DNA of 55,581 nucleotides from Rhodospirillales bacterium (GCA_009377525.1 WHTW01000037.1:1-55581); one strand, 5' to 3'; shown: positions 42,371 through 51,392, counted from the stretch's first letter. Numbers and translations: made by a program. Notes: a model not told the origin generated them from the sequence alone.

Positions 42371-42946
42371 TTACGGCGACTTCACGCCGCAATTGGCGCG
42401 ATCGACGAACAGGTCGGTCTTGGGGCCGTGGATGATCATGCCGACGCGCAGGCCGGCGCCGACAGCCGGCACCAGCACGTGCGTTTCCTCGACCAGCTTG
42501 CCGGAGTTGGTGAAGCGGCAATTGAGCATAGGGACCACGGTGTTGGCGCTGTTGTTCTGCAGGTAGAGCACGACCTGCCAGCGCTTGCCGGGAATGGCGC
42601 TGAGCGTGGCGTCGCCGATATTGACGATCGGCACCGTCGGGCCGGCCGTGATCGGCACGGACGACAGCGGCACGATGCTCGGCCGCTGCGTCACCACACC
42701 CTTGACGTAGACCGCCTGGCCCAGCGGATCGAAAGCGAGGTCCTGCGGCGTCGGCGGGCCGCTCTGCAGGCCGACATTGAGCGGCGTCCAGATCTGCCCG
42801 GTCTTGGGATCGCGGAATTCCGGCACGGGCTGGCTGGTCTGCATGTCGACGCTGCTGCGCGGCGTCTGCGCCGATGCCGCCGCCATCATCGTCAAGGCCG
42901 CAAGGCCACCAAAGAAACCAAAGGCGCCGAGCCGAAGTCCACGCAT
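42371..42946 (-). CDS. secreted protein, paralogue of 31919-32470
   Basis: 191 residues with a Sec signal (FGFFGGLAALTMMAAASAQ). Mature blocks are FRDPKTGQIWTPLNV, GVVTQRPSIVPLSSVPITAGPTVPIVNIGDATLSAIPGKRW, CRFTNSGKLVEETHVLVP and HGPKTDLFVDRANC. These align block for block with the 183-residue protein in the stress region. Two Cys are conserved, perhaps a disulfide. Preceded by GGAGG. It lies 23 bp after the TadD-like gene, at the end of the pilus-locus strand, so it might be an envelope accessory. No named family. Confidence 0.75.
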   Translation of the reverse strand: MRGLRLGAFGFFGGLAALTMMAAASAQTPRSSVDMQTSQPVPEFRDPKTGQIWTPLNVGLQSGPPTPQDLAFDPLGQAVYVKGVVTQRPSIVPLSSVPITAGPTVPIVNIGDATLSAIPGKRWQVVLYLQNNSANTVVPMLNCRFTNSGKLVEETHVLVPAVGAGLRVGMIIHGPKTDLFVDRANCGVKSP

Positions 42947-42969
42947 GATCGCTCCTCCCGGCCCCCACT

Positions 42970-43779
42970 CTAGCCGCTGGCGGCCGATTGCGGGAAGAAG
43001 TTTGGGTTGCGCCGGAGCTCGGCGCTACGCAATTCGACCGGCAACGCCCTGAGCTGCATGAAGTACTGGAGCTGACGCTGGGCGCTCGCCTCGTCGAGAT
43101 CCCGGCGCGAGACTTGCAGGCAGTTCTCGAAATCGCCGTTCATGGCATAGGCAAAAGCGAGGTTCTGGCGCACGCGCCCGTCGGCGCCGCGGCTGCCGAT
43201 CAGCGGCGCGAGCTGGGCGATCGCCTCCTGCGGCTGGCCGGCGATGGCCAGCGACAGGCCATAGTTGGAGCGCAGCGCCACGAAATCGGGCGCGATCTCG
43301 ATGCCCTGACGGTAGCGCGCCTGCGCCTCGGCGTGCCGACCCATCATGTCGAGGACCACGCCGTAGGCGTTGAGCGTGCGATAGTCGCGTGGATCGGCCT
43401 GCACGGCCGCCTCGAGCTGGCGCTCGGCGAGCTGCGCCTGGCCCATCGAGATCATCGCCATGGCAAGCCCGCGCCGCGCCGTCTGCTCGCCGGCCCGTTT
43501 GTCGAGCACGTCGCGGAACAGGGCAGCCGCCTCGTCGGGCAGGCCGAGTGTCAGGTAGGACTGACCGAGCCCGAGCTTGGCCTCGACGCCGTCGGGCTTG
43601 GCCTGCAGGGCCCGCCCGTAGAGAGGAACAGCCGAATCGAAATCGCCCGACTGGCGCGCCTCGTCGGCCAGCTTGACCGATGCGCTGTATTCATCGCCCT
43701 TGGCCGCGGGGCCGAGGTCGGTGCCGCAGGCCGCCATGAAAAGCGCCAGGCCCGCGGTCAAGATCGGCGCCAGTTTCAT
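42970..43779 (-). CDS. tadD: TPR lipoprotein, TadD-like
   Basis: 269 residues. Lipoprotein signal (LTAGLALFMAAC, lipobox MAAC). Tetratricopeptide repeats follow: SAVPLYGRALQAKPDGVEAKLGLGQSYLTLG, DEAAALFRDVLDKRAGE, AERQLEAAVQADPRDYRTLNAYGVVLDMMGRHAEAQARYRQGIEIAPDF. TadD proteins of this design are periplasmic or outer-membrane assembly factors for tad pili. It is separated by 133 bp from the tadE-like gene and on the same strand. Confidence 0.85.
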   Translation of the reverse strand: MKLAPILTAGLALFMAACGTDLGPAAKGDEYSASVKLADEARQSGDFDSAVPLYGRALQAKPDGVEAKLGLGQSYLTLGLPDEAAALFRDVLDKRAGEQTARRGLAMAMISMGQAQLAERQLEAAVQADPRDYRTLNAYGVVLDMMGRHAEAQARYRQGIEIAPDFVALRSNYGLSLAIAGQPQEAIAQLAPLIGSRGADGRVRQNLAFAYAMNGDFENCLQVSRRDLDEASAQRQLQYFMQLRALPVELRSAELRRNPNFFPQSAASG

Positions 43780-43912
43780 TCCAACCCCAGATACGTCCCG
43801 CCGGCGCGGGCTCGGTTTGTCGCCCTAAGGATAACAAATTGTAGGGGTCAACCGCAACAAAAGCCCTAAGTCTTGCGGCTGGAGCGCTGACTTCTCTTGA
43901 CCGAGAGCGAAC

Positions 43913-44320
43913 TCAATAGCGCACGGCCTGGGCGGTCGCGCGCAGCGTCTGTGTCCCGAGATTGAGATAGCCCACAGCAAAGTTGAACACATAGGTGGCC
44001 GTGACGGTCGTGCAGGTGACGCTGCTGTTGGAATTGCAGTTGGCCGTGTCGGTGTAGGCGACATTGACGCTCGGCCCCATGCCGCCCGGCATCTTGTTCC
44101 GCAGTTGCGTCGTGACGTTGCTTTCGGCGGTCGTCGGATTGAGCATGTAGTAGCGTGCCGCCTCTTCGGTCGCGTATTCGAGCCCCTGGCGCACGTAGAA
44201 CATCCGCCCGATATCGACGCCGCCCACGAACAGGGTCACGAGCAGCGGCAGGACCAAGGCGAATTCGAGGATCGCCCCGCCGCGCCTGTCGCCGGCCAAT
44301 CGCGCCGCAAGCCCCGCCAT
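43913..44320 (-). CDS. TadE-like pseudopilin
   Basis: 135 residues. A short basic leader with RRGGAILEFALVLPLLVTLFVGGVDIGRMFYVRQGLEYATEEAARYYM: the G(x)xxxEFAL...P hydrophobic N-terminus with Glu is the TadE signature. The C-terminal part is Thr/Asn-rich and has two Cys. It is an inner-membrane minor pilin for the tad secretion machine. It starts one base after the upstream TadE/F gene. Confidence 0.88.
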   Translation of the reverse strand: MAGLAARLAGDRRGGAILEFALVLPLLVTLFVGGVDIGRMFYVRQGLEYATEEAARYYMLNPTTAESNVTTQLRNKMPGGMGPSVNVAYTDTANCNSNSSVTCTTVTATYVFNFAVGYLNLGTQTLRATAQAVRY

Positions 44321-44321
44321 G

Positions 44322-44804
44322 TCAGGGCACCACCACCATCATCGTCACCGACGCCGATAGCGAGGTCGGCGGAGTCCAGCTGCCGAAACTGCCGAAGCTC
44401 AGCGTGGTGACCGTGAGCACCGAATCGAACGACTTGCTCATGTTGACCGTGACATAGCGCTTGATCGTCGCGCCCCCACTGCAGGTCGTCGTGCACGCGA
44501 CCGTCGTGCCCGATACGCACTCGCAGAACACGGTGTTGGTGGCTGTAACACCGGTGAGGCCGGTTGCGGTCTGCGCCGTGGTATTGACGTTGGTCTCCTC
44601 GGTAGGGGCGAGGATGCCGTACTGCGCGCCTGCCCGGGCGCCCTGCAGCATCGCCGACTTCTGCAGACTGTAGTTGCCGAGATCGAGCAGGCCGACAATC
44701 AGCAACATGAGGATCGGCAGGGCCAACGCGAACTCGATCATCACGTTACCCGAGCGGTCGGCCAACAGACGCAGCCGACCGGGACGTCGATGGCTGAGAC
44801 GCAT
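44322..44804 (-). CDS. TadE/TadF-like pseudopilin
   Basis: 160 residues. SGNVMIEFALALPILMLLIVGLLDLGNYSLQKSAMLQGARAGAQYG is a TadE-type N-terminus with the conserved Glu and Asp. The distal part is rich in Thr/Val and has four Cys in pairs (CECVSG, ACTTTC). It starts seven bases after the TadG-like gene stop. Together with the neighbouring genes it would form minor subunits of the Flp pilus. Confidence 0.86.
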   Translation of the reverse strand: MRLSHRRPGRLRLLADRSGNVMIEFALALPILMLLIVGLLDLGNYSLQKSAMLQGARAGAQYGILAPTEETNVNTTAQTATGLTGVTATNTVFCECVSGTTVACTTTCSGGATIKRYVTVNMSKSFDSVLTVTTLSFGSFGSWTPPTSLSASVTMMVVVP

Positions 44805-44811
44805 GACCGGC

Positions 44812-46284
44812 CTATTCGAGGACCTTGCCCGTGGTGGTGGTCACAGGATTGCTCACGGTCGTCGTCGTGGTCGTGATGACGCCCGGCGGCGTGACGCCGA
44901 TCGCCGCGCAGCCGGCGACGTAGTTGTTGTTGTATGACGAGAATTTGATGTAGCGACCGATCCACACGGTGCAGCCGTTGTTGCTCAGGCTCGCGTTGTT
45001 GATGCTGGAAATGTCGATGCGGTTATTCGGGAAGTAGATGGCACCGGTCAGGGTCACGGTGTTGAGCGAGCTGATGGTGAAGATCTTCGAGGTCGAAGAC
45101 ATCGTGCCGTTCGGCACCCGCCGGTCCTGGTAGAACAGCACGCCGGCATAGAGCGGTGGCGACGCCTGGTTGGCCGCCGAGGCGTTCAGCGAGATGTTGT
45201 TGTCCGACGAGATCCGCACGCCGCCGATATCGGAATTGTTGCCGGTCGTCTGGGTCAGCACGATGGCAACGCCGTTGTTGGCCGTGCAGGTCGGGCAGGT
45301 GACGTTGTTCACGCTGGTGATGTAGAGGTCGCCGTTGGCGACATAGTAGATGCCGGGCGTGAAGTAGACGTTGTTGATGCTCGACACCGACAGGCCGCCG
45401 CAATAAGTGCCCGGCGACAGCGTGAGCGCGCTCATGCTCGACCGGCTGAAGTTGGTATGGCTGCACGTCCCCGGCGACGGCGTCGGCAGGCTGGCATAGG
45501 GATCGACGATCGCGGTCGTCTGGTTCTGCTCGGCAGCGGTGGTCAGGTTGACGTTGTTGTACGACGCGGCAGTGAAGCTGCCGCGCGCATAGACCGACTT
45601 CATCGTCGCGTTGTTGAAGCCCGACATGTAGACCGACGCCGTCGACGAGGTCGTGCCGGTCGACGAGCCATTCGAGTAGATCACGCAGTCGGACGTGAAG
45701 TTGTTGAACGACGTGAAGCTCACGCCCTGCTCGGCTGCCGTGGTCAGCGCCACCAGGCAGCCATCGAGGCTCGAAACGCTCGTGGTCATGCTCGTTGTCT
45801 GGTTCGACGTGACGGTGGTCTGCGCCGCGACCGAACGCGAGGTCATGGTGAAGGAGTTGCCCAAGGCGCTGCTCAGCACGCTGGCCAGGGCGAACTTGCT
45901 CGGCTTGGTGACGATCACCTCGACGGCGTTTTGGGTCGAGACGTTCGATCCCGATGTCGGCGGGGCGTTCACCGCCACCGTCACGCCGCCGACGCCGTTC
46001 TGGAAGCCGTTGCGCTGCGCCTCGTAGAGGGCCGCTGCGGTGGCGCTGGTGTTGGTCCCGCCGTTCACCTTGTCGATAGCGCCGGCGAGTGCCGCGGCAT
46101 CGGCCGCGCCCTGCATCTGGCGCTTGGTGCGGTAGAGCTGGCCGGTCTCGACGCCGACGGCGACCGTGCCGGCGACGACCGGGATGGCGACGAAAAAGGC
46201 CAGGACGGAACCCCGCTCGTCCTTGAGAAGACGCTGCCACGTCAGGCGCGCAGAGCGGAAAGCGCGCGAAGCCCCTCGCATCAT
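44812..46284 (-). CDS. TadG-like protein with repeated S-x-N-N motif
   Basis: 490 residues. DERGSVLAFFVAIPVVAGTVAVGVETGQLYRTKRQMQGAADAAALAGA is the TadG N-terminus (membrane anchor plus pilus-like helix). Instead of a vWA domain the rest is Ser/Thr/Asn-rich with about nine copies of a short unit ending (F/I/L/V/Y)-(S/T)-S-x-N-N: TSFNN, SGFNN, ASYNN, SSINN, TSVNN, SSDNN, SSLNT, SSINN, SSYNN. This spacing is what a parallel beta-helix or adhesin-like fold would show. I chose the start at the MM after AGGAGAG. No metal-binding MIDAS motif (DxSxS) visible. Confidence 0.8.
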   Translation of the reverse strand: MMRGASRAFRSARLTWQRLLKDERGSVLAFFVAIPVVAGTVAVGVETGQLYRTKRQMQGAADAAALAGAIDKVNGGTNTSATAAALYEAQRNGFQNGVGGVTVAVNAPPTSGSNVSTQNAVEVIVTKPSKFALASVLSSALGNSFTMTSRSVAAQTTVTSNQTTSMTTSVSSLDGCLVALTTAAEQGVSFTSFNNFTSDCVIYSNGSSTGTTSSTASVYMSGFNNATMKSVYARGSFTAASYNNVNLTTAAEQNQTTAIVDPYASLPTPSPGTCSHTNFSRSSMSALTLSPGTYCGGLSVSSINNVYFTPGIYYVANGDLYITSVNNVTCPTCTANNGVAIVLTQTTGNNSDIGGVRISSDNNISLNASAANQASPPLYAGVLFYQDRRVPNGTMSSTSKIFTISSLNTVTLTGAIYFPNNRIDISSINNASLSNNGCTVWIGRYIKFSSYNNNYVAGCAAIGVTPPGVITTTTTTVSNPVTTTTGKVLE

Positions 46285-46380
46285 GGTTCTCTCCTCAATC
46301 GATGGGTGCTCGTGGGGAGCACAAAATAAATTCAACTAAACTCTGAGAAATATGGGCTAAGTATTAGTAATTGATACAAT
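46285..46380 (-). promoter_or_regulatory. AT-rich gap upstream of the TadG-like gene
   Basis: The 96-bp gap between tadC and the TadG-like gene is strikingly AT-rich (46320-46380), against GC-rich surroundings. The minus strand reads TTGTATCAATTACTAATACT, then TAGCCCATATTTCTCAGAG; TTGTAT with CATATT 19-20 bp on is a weak sigma-70-like pair. It probably gives the tadG-E-E/F genes their own promoter, so they can be expressed apart from cpaA-tadC. Confidence 0.45.
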
Positions 46381-47322
46381 TCATGTCAAGGCAACTGCGG
46401 ACATAATGGCCGGCGCGATCAATACCGTGATGAGCGTCGGCAGGATGAAGACCATCAGCGGCACGGTCATCAGGGCGGGCATGCGCGCGCCCTTCTCCTC
46501 CGCCTTCGAGGCGCGGGTCTGGCGGAACTCCTGGGACAGGATGCGAAGCGAATTTGCGAGCGGCGTGCCGTATTTTTCAGTCTGACGGAGAGCATTCACC
46601 AGGGCGGCAACGGTGGGCGAATCGGAGCGTTCGGCCATGTTCTCCAGCGCCTGCTGGCGATCCGGCAGATAGGTAAGCTCGATCGCCGTCAGCTCGAACT
46701 CGGCGGCGAGCTCGGGCATGGAGCCCTGCATCTCCTTGGCGACCCGGCGGAACGCCGCGTCGATCGAGAGGCCGGCCTCGACGCAGATGGTCAACAGGTC
46801 CAGGCCCTCGGGCAGGACGTAGTTCAGGACCTCGCGGCGCCGGGACGTGACGTTCTTGAGGTAGACATCGGGCATGATGAAGCCCGACAGCACCGCGCCC
46901 ATGCAGACCGGCAGGCTCATGTCCTCCGATACGCCGAGCAGGCCGGACGAGGTCAGCAGGATCATTGTGAAGCCCAGGGCCAGCGGCAGGGCGAGCTTGA
47001 TGAAGACGTAGACGACCGAGGCGTCGCGCGACAGGAAACCAGCGCGGCGCAGCTTGCGGGTCGTCTGGTCGGCCGCCGAGCCGCGCAGCAGGTTCAGCCG
47101 GTCGGCGATCTGGCGCATGAAACCGAGTGACGTCGCCTTGGTCGAGGCCTTGGCCGCAGCGTTCTGCTCGCTGCGCGTCTTCATGCGCCGGGTGCGCAGC
47201 GCCCGCAGGCGCGCCTCGATCGGCGGCTCCCAGGTGATCGCAAGCCAGGTCGCCCAGAAGGCGACGAAGGTCGCGGCCGCCACCATGACCACGAAGCTCT
47301 TCTCGGTGCTGGGGAGGTCCAT
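46381..47322 (-). CDS. tadC: Flp pilus inner-membrane platform protein TadC
   Basis: 313 residues. N-terminal membrane segment, then the T2SSF core: VLNYVLPEGLDLLTICVEAGLSIDAAFRRVAKEMQ, ELTAIELTYLPDRQQALENMAERSDSPTVAALVNALRQTEKYGTPLANSLRILSQEFRQTRASKAEEKGARMP, and a final hydrophobic MTVPLMVFILPTLITVLIAPAI. Pairs with TadB as the GspF-like platform. Starts six bases after the tadB stop. Confidence 0.92.
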   Translation of the reverse strand: MDLPSTEKSFVVMVAAATFVAFWATWLAITWEPPIEARLRALRTRRMKTRSEQNAAAKASTKATSLGFMRQIADRLNLLRGSAADQTTRKLRRAGFLSRDASVVYVFIKLALPLALGFTMILLTSSGLLGVSEDMSLPVCMGAVLSGFIMPDVYLKNVTSRRREVLNYVLPEGLDLLTICVEAGLSIDAAFRRVAKEMQGSMPELAAEFELTAIELTYLPDRQQALENMAERSDSPTVAALVNALRQTEKYGTPLANSLRILSQEFRQTRASKAEEKGARMPALMTVPLMVFILPTLITVLIAPAIMSAVALT

Positions 47323-47328
47323 GGCCGT

Positions 47329-48327
47329 CTACACCTTGATGGTCGCGATCTTGTTCATGACGAAGATGCCGATGCCCATGCTGCAGCCGGCGGCGGCGGC
47401 GATCATCTGGCCGGACTCCGTCGTGAACAGCGGGCCGATATAGCCGGGCGATATCAGGAACAGGCCGCCGCCGACCAGGAACGGCAGGCCGGCCATGATC
47501 AGCATGGTGGTGCGCGCCTCGGAGGTGAAGGCGCGGATCTTCAGGCGCAGCTGCTGGCGGGCGCGCAACAGCGCGCTCAGGTTGGCCAGCGTCTCGGCGA
47601 GATTGCCGCCGGTGTCGCGCTGGATCGACATGGCGACGATCAGGAAGTTGAACTCGTCGGTCTGGACGGTCCTGGCGGCGCGCCATAGCGCCGCCTCGAT
47701 CGGCGTGCCGAGCTGCACCTCCTGCTGGACGCGCTGGAAGATGCCGCCGACCGGGTCCTTGATGTCGCGCGCCACGTTGCCGACCGCCTCCTGCACCGGC
47801 AGGCCGGCGCGCAGCGCGCGCACGATCAGGTCGACCGCCTCGGGGAACAGGAGATTGAACTTCTGGCCGCGCTTCTTGGCGCGCCAGCCGACCCACACGT
47901 TGGGCAGGCCGATACCAAGCAGCAGCGAGCCGCCCAGCGCCACGCCCGGCGCCATGTCGAGCACCAGGTAGAGCACGAACGCCACGCCGACGGCGATCGA
48001 GATGGCAACGAAGGCGTAATCGCCCAGCGTCATGTTGCTGCCCGACGCCTGGAGCTTCTGGCGGATGCTGCTGGCGTTGGGGAACCAGCGCCACAGCAGC
48101 CGGTCCAGCGTCGGCAACCGCCCCTGCCGCTCGACGCGCCTGAGCGTCGCCATCTGCAGCGAGCGCGAACCGGTCAGCGCGCGCGTCTCGATAGCCTCCA
48201 GTCTGTCGCGCAGGCGCCGCTCGGCGAAGAAGCCGCCGAACACGACGCAAAGGGCGAGGAAGGTCAGGCCGGCGCCGATGGCAACGAAGAACGTCACTGT
48301 TCCCAGGTCGAGGCCGGCGCCGCTCAT
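47329..48327 (-). CDS. tadB: Flp pilus inner-membrane platform protein TadB
   Basis: 332 residues. Membrane segments near the start (FFVAIGAGLTFLALCVVFGGFF) and middle, then the T2SSF region: FNLLFPEAVDLIVRALRAGLPVQEAVGNVARDIKDPVGGIF, LGTPIEAALWRAARTVQTDEFNFLIVAMSIQRDTGGNLAETL, RARQQLRLKIRAFTSEARTT. The end has two hydrophobic spans. The ATG overlaps the cpaF stop by four bases. Confidence 0.93.
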   Translation of the reverse strand: MSGAGLDLGTVTFFVAIGAGLTFLALCVVFGGFFAERRLRDRLEAIETRALTGSRSLQMATLRRVERQGRLPTLDRLLWRWFPNASSIRQKLQASGSNMTLGDYAFVAISIAVGVAFVLYLVLDMAPGVALGGSLLLGIGLPNVWVGWRAKKRGQKFNLLFPEAVDLIVRALRAGLPVQEAVGNVARDIKDPVGGIFQRVQQEVQLGTPIEAALWRAARTVQTDEFNFLIVAMSIQRDTGGNLAETLANLSALLRARQQLRLKIRAFTSEARTTMLIMAGLPFLVGGGLFLISPGYIGPLFTTESGQMIAAAAGCSMGIGIFVMNKIATIKV

Positions 48328-50090
48328 CCCATCGCCTCCATCAGCACCTTGTCGAGACCGTAGTAGGCGGCGCGCGACAGGAAGTGCGGCCACAGGCCAG
48401 AGCTCTTGAAGGCGCCTGCAAGCTTGCCGTCGTGGGTCTCGCCCTTGAATTCGTAGGTGAACAGGTCCTGGGTGATGACGACCTCGCCTTCCATGCCCAT
48501 CACCTCGGTGATGTGCGTGATGCGGCGGATGCCGTCGCGCATGCGGCTGATCTGCACGATCATCTGCAGGCAACCCGCGATCTGGGTGCGGATCGCCTTG
48601 GGTGGCAGGCTGGCCACGCCCATGGTCACCATGTTTTCAAGGCGCGTCAGGGCCTCGCGCGGGCGGTTGGCATGCAGCGTGCCCATCGATCCGTCATGAC
48701 CGGTGTTCATGGCCTGCAGGAGATCGATCGCCTCGGGTCCGCGCACCTCGCCCAGGATGATGCGGTCGGGCCGCATGCGCAGCGCGTTCTTCACGAGGTC
48801 GCGCATGTTGACCTCGCCGTTGCCCTCGAGGTTCGCGGGTCGCGTCTCGAGCCGTACGACATGCGGCTGCTGCAGGCGCAGTTCGGCCGCGTCCTCGATG
48901 GTCACCACGCGCTCGCCGTTGTCGATCATGCCGGACAGCGCGTTGAGCAGCGTGGTCTTGCCCGAGCCGGTGCCGCCCGACACCACCAGGTTCAGGCGAC
49001 AGCGCGCGGCGATGCGCAGCACCGTCGCCATGGCCGCCGAGATGTTGCCCTGGTGGACCATCTGGTCGAAGCCGATCTGGCGCTTGCCGAACTTTCGGAT
49101 CGACACCGAGGCGCCGTCGATGGCAAGCGGCGGGATGATGATGTTGACGCGACTGCCGTCGAGCAGGCGGGCGTCGCAGATCGGGCTCGATTCGTCGACG
49201 CGCCGGCCGATGCGACTGACGATGCGGTTGCAGATGTTGAGCAGGTGGGTGTTGTCCTCAAACGTCACCGAGGTCAGGTCGAGCTTGCCGCCGCGCTCGA
49301 CGTAGATCTGCTTGGGGCCGTTGATCATGATGTCGGTGATGGCCTCGTCCTCGAGCAACGGCTCGAGCGGCCCCAGCCCCATCATGTCGTTGACGATCTG
49401 GTAGATGAGATCGTCCTGTTCCGGCCGGTTGAGCTGCAGGCGATGCTCGACCAGAAGCTCGGCGACCAGGCCCTCGAGCTGGCGTACCAGCTCCTTGCGC
49501 GGCAGGCTGACCGCGGCGGCGAGATCGATGCGCGTCATGACGCCGGGCTGCACGGCGCGCCGCGCCTGCTCGACCTTGCTGCGCGACAGGCGGCTCGCCG
49601 ATCGGTCCGCGGTCTCCGGCTTCGCCGCGAGCTCGACCGGCCTGGCGGCAGCAAGACGGCTCACCTGGGCCGTCCGCTCCGACAAGTCCGGCGTCGTCAC
49701 GGCGCGCGGCGCTTCGGCCGGCCCAGGCGTCTCGGCCTCAAGCGTCGCCGGCGCGCTGAAGCTGGTCGCGGGCAGCACCGGTCGCAGCACGTCGGCCACA
49801 TAGCCGCGCAGCTCAAGTGGCGCCAACAGCACGCCGTTGCTGCGGAAATGCGCCTGCGCCAACAGTCCCGCCTGGCGCGTGACCTCGCCGGCCGGCGCTC
49901 CGGCCTTCACCAGGACGCGCAGGCGCGGCTCGACGGCCTCGCTCAACGCCGCGGCCGCCGACGCCAGCCGCGCCGCGCGGTCGGCCGGCGCTGCGGCCGT
50001 CTCGGTCCGCGTCTCGCCCGACGTACGGCGGCCGATGCGATCGAGCGCGCTCGGCGCCTCTTGCGGTTGCTTGCTCAGGCGGCCGAACAT
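48324..50090 (-). CDS. cpaF: pilus assembly ATPase CpaF/TadA
   Basis: 588 residues. The secretion-ATPase core starts about residue 190: MGLGPLEPLLEDEAITDIMINGP, VSIRKFGKR, Walker A SGGTGSGKTTLLNAL (about 371-385), IEDAAELRLQQPHVVRLETR, the Walker B-like LRMRPDRIILGEVRGPEAIDLLQAMNTGHDGSMGTLHAN. The first ~170 residues are an extra Ala/Arg-rich low-complexity extension with a globular piece around LVKAGAPAGEVTRQAGLLAQAHF; most family members are shorter there. It powers pilus assembly from the cytoplasm. Confidence 0.94.
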   Translation of the reverse strand: MFGRLSKQPQEAPSALDRIGRRTSGETRTETAAAPADRAARLASAAAALSEAVEPRLRVLVKAGAPAGEVTRQAGLLAQAHFRSNGVLLAPLELRGYVADVLRPVLPATSFSAPATLEAETPGPAEAPRAVTTPDLSERTAQVSRLAAARPVELAAKPETADRSASRLSRSKVEQARRAVQPGVMTRIDLAAAVSLPRKELVRQLEGLVAELLVEHRLQLNRPEQDDLIYQIVNDMMGLGPLEPLLEDEAITDIMINGPKQIYVERGGKLDLTSVTFEDNTHLLNICNRIVSRIGRRVDESSPICDARLLDGSRVNIIIPPLAIDGASVSIRKFGKRQIGFDQMVHQGNISAAMATVLRIAARCRLNLVVSGGTGSGKTTLLNALSGMIDNGERVVTIEDAAELRLQQPHVVRLETRPANLEGNGEVNMRDLVKNALRMRPDRIILGEVRGPEAIDLLQAMNTGHDGSMGTLHANRPREALTRLENMVTMGVASLPPKAIRTQIAGCLQMIVQISRMRDGIRRITHITEVMGMEGEVVITQDLFTYEFKGETHDGKLAGAFKSSGLWPHFLSRAAYYGLDKVLMEAMG

Positions 50091-50096
50091 CGCCCT

Positions 50097-51383
50097 CTAC
50101 TTCTTCTTCAGGCCCTGGCCGAACCGACAGAGCAGTCCCGACGCCTTCTGCGCGACGCTCCCGCCGCCGCCGCCACCCGGCGTGTCGAGGCCGCCGACCA
50201 GCGGCCTCAGCACCTTGACGATACCGCTGTTGGGCGTGGCCTCCGACAATGGCTTGCCGAAGTTGATGGCCGAAAGCGCCGCGGCGGCATCGGCCGGGAT
50301 CTGGCAGTCGACCTTGTGCTTCAGCGTGCGTTCGACGTCCGCCACCTTGACCGCCGAGCGCCGAGCGTCGACCGAGCCGCTGGTGGCGATGTGCAGCTTG
50401 GCGCCGGGCGCCACCTCATGGACCATCTGCTGCAGGCGCATGGCGTCACGCACGCCCGGCAGGGACAGGTCGGTGATCAGCAGGATGTCGCTAGAGGCTT
50501 CGAGGACCTGGCGCTGGATCACCGGATCGCCGCGCGGCACGTCGGCGACGATCCAACGGAAGCGGCGATGGAAGGAGCGCAGGAAGTCGCTGGCCGCGTG
50601 CGGGCGCGCCTGGAAGCCGCCGGTCGGCGGCTCCTCCGCCCCCACGGCATAGAGATATTCACTCTTCTTCTGGGCGACCTGCTGGATGAACAGCGCGTCG
50701 ATGCGGTCGGGCTGGTCGAGCGCCTCGCGCAGGGCGTCGATCGCCTCGAGGTCGAGCGCCAGCATGAGCGAGCCGTAGTGCAGGTCGAAGTCAATCAGCA
50801 GCACCTCCTCCTGGAGGCGCGCCCCGAGCATGGCCGCAATCGTGACCGCCGTCGTCGTGGTGCCGACGCCGCCGCGCGCGCCGATCACCGACAGCGTGCG
50901 CGGCTTGGCGTCCTTCGCGGCACCAGCGTTCTGCACGATCGTGCCGCCGGTGCGCTCGCGCGCCTCGATCGCGCGCTCGACAGCGCGGCCCATCGTGCCT
51001 TCGGCGAACGGCATCGCCAGGTAGTCGTTGAAGCCGACGGCCAGCAGGTCGCGGTAGAGCGCCACGTCGTTGATGCGGCCGACGCCGATCACCAGGCAGG
51101 TGCCCGGCACCGCGGTCTTGAGCGCGGCAGCGTCGGCGACCGGGTCGCTGGCATCGCCGATATCGACGATCAGCAGGTCGAGGTCGCGCGGCCATTCACT
51201 GATGGCGAGCGCAATGTCGATCGTGCCTTCGCGAACGTTGGCCTTGCCCAGCGTCATGTTGAACAGGTCGGCCGACACGCGCGACAGCGTGACGGTGTCC
51301 GACACGAAGGCCAAGGCGCTGAGGGCGGGCCTTTCCTCGCCGGCAACGGACGGCGAACGCTGCGCGGTTGCAGAAGCCGACAT
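50097..51383 (-). CDS. cpaE: pilus localisation ATPase-like protein CpaE/TadZ
   Basis: 428 residues. An N-terminal receiver-like domain (LDLLIVDIGDASDPV, LVIGVGRINDVALYRDLLAVGFNDYLAMPF) precedes a MinD/ParA-type ATPase. Its P-loop reads GARGGVGTTTTAVTIA: the Lys normally in GK(T/S) is Thr, as is usual for CpaE (GGVGATT type). LIDFDLHYGSLMLALDLEA and IVADVPRG follow. It sets the polar or cellular site of the pilus. The C-terminus contains a run of six Gly. It starts nine bases after the cpaD stop and ends six bases before cpaF. Confidence 0.92.
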   Translation of the reverse strand: MSASATAQRSPSVAGEERPALSALAFVSDTVTLSRVSADLFNMTLGKANVREGTIDIALAISEWPRDLDLLIVDIGDASDPVADAAALKTAVPGTCLVIGVGRINDVALYRDLLAVGFNDYLAMPFAEGTMGRAVERAIEARERTGGTIVQNAGAAKDAKPRTLSVIGARGGVGTTTTAVTIAAMLGARLQEEVLLIDFDLHYGSLMLALDLEAIDALREALDQPDRIDALFIQQVAQKKSEYLYAVGAEEPPTGGFQARPHAASDFLRSFHRRFRWIVADVPRGDPVIQRQVLEASSDILLITDLSLPGVRDAMRLQQMVHEVAPGAKLHIATSGSVDARRSAVKVADVERTLKHKVDCQIPADAAAALSAINFGKPLSEATPNSGIVKVLRPLVGGLDTPGGGGGGSVAQKASGLLCRFGQGLKKK

Positions 51384-51392
51384 GCCGAAGCC

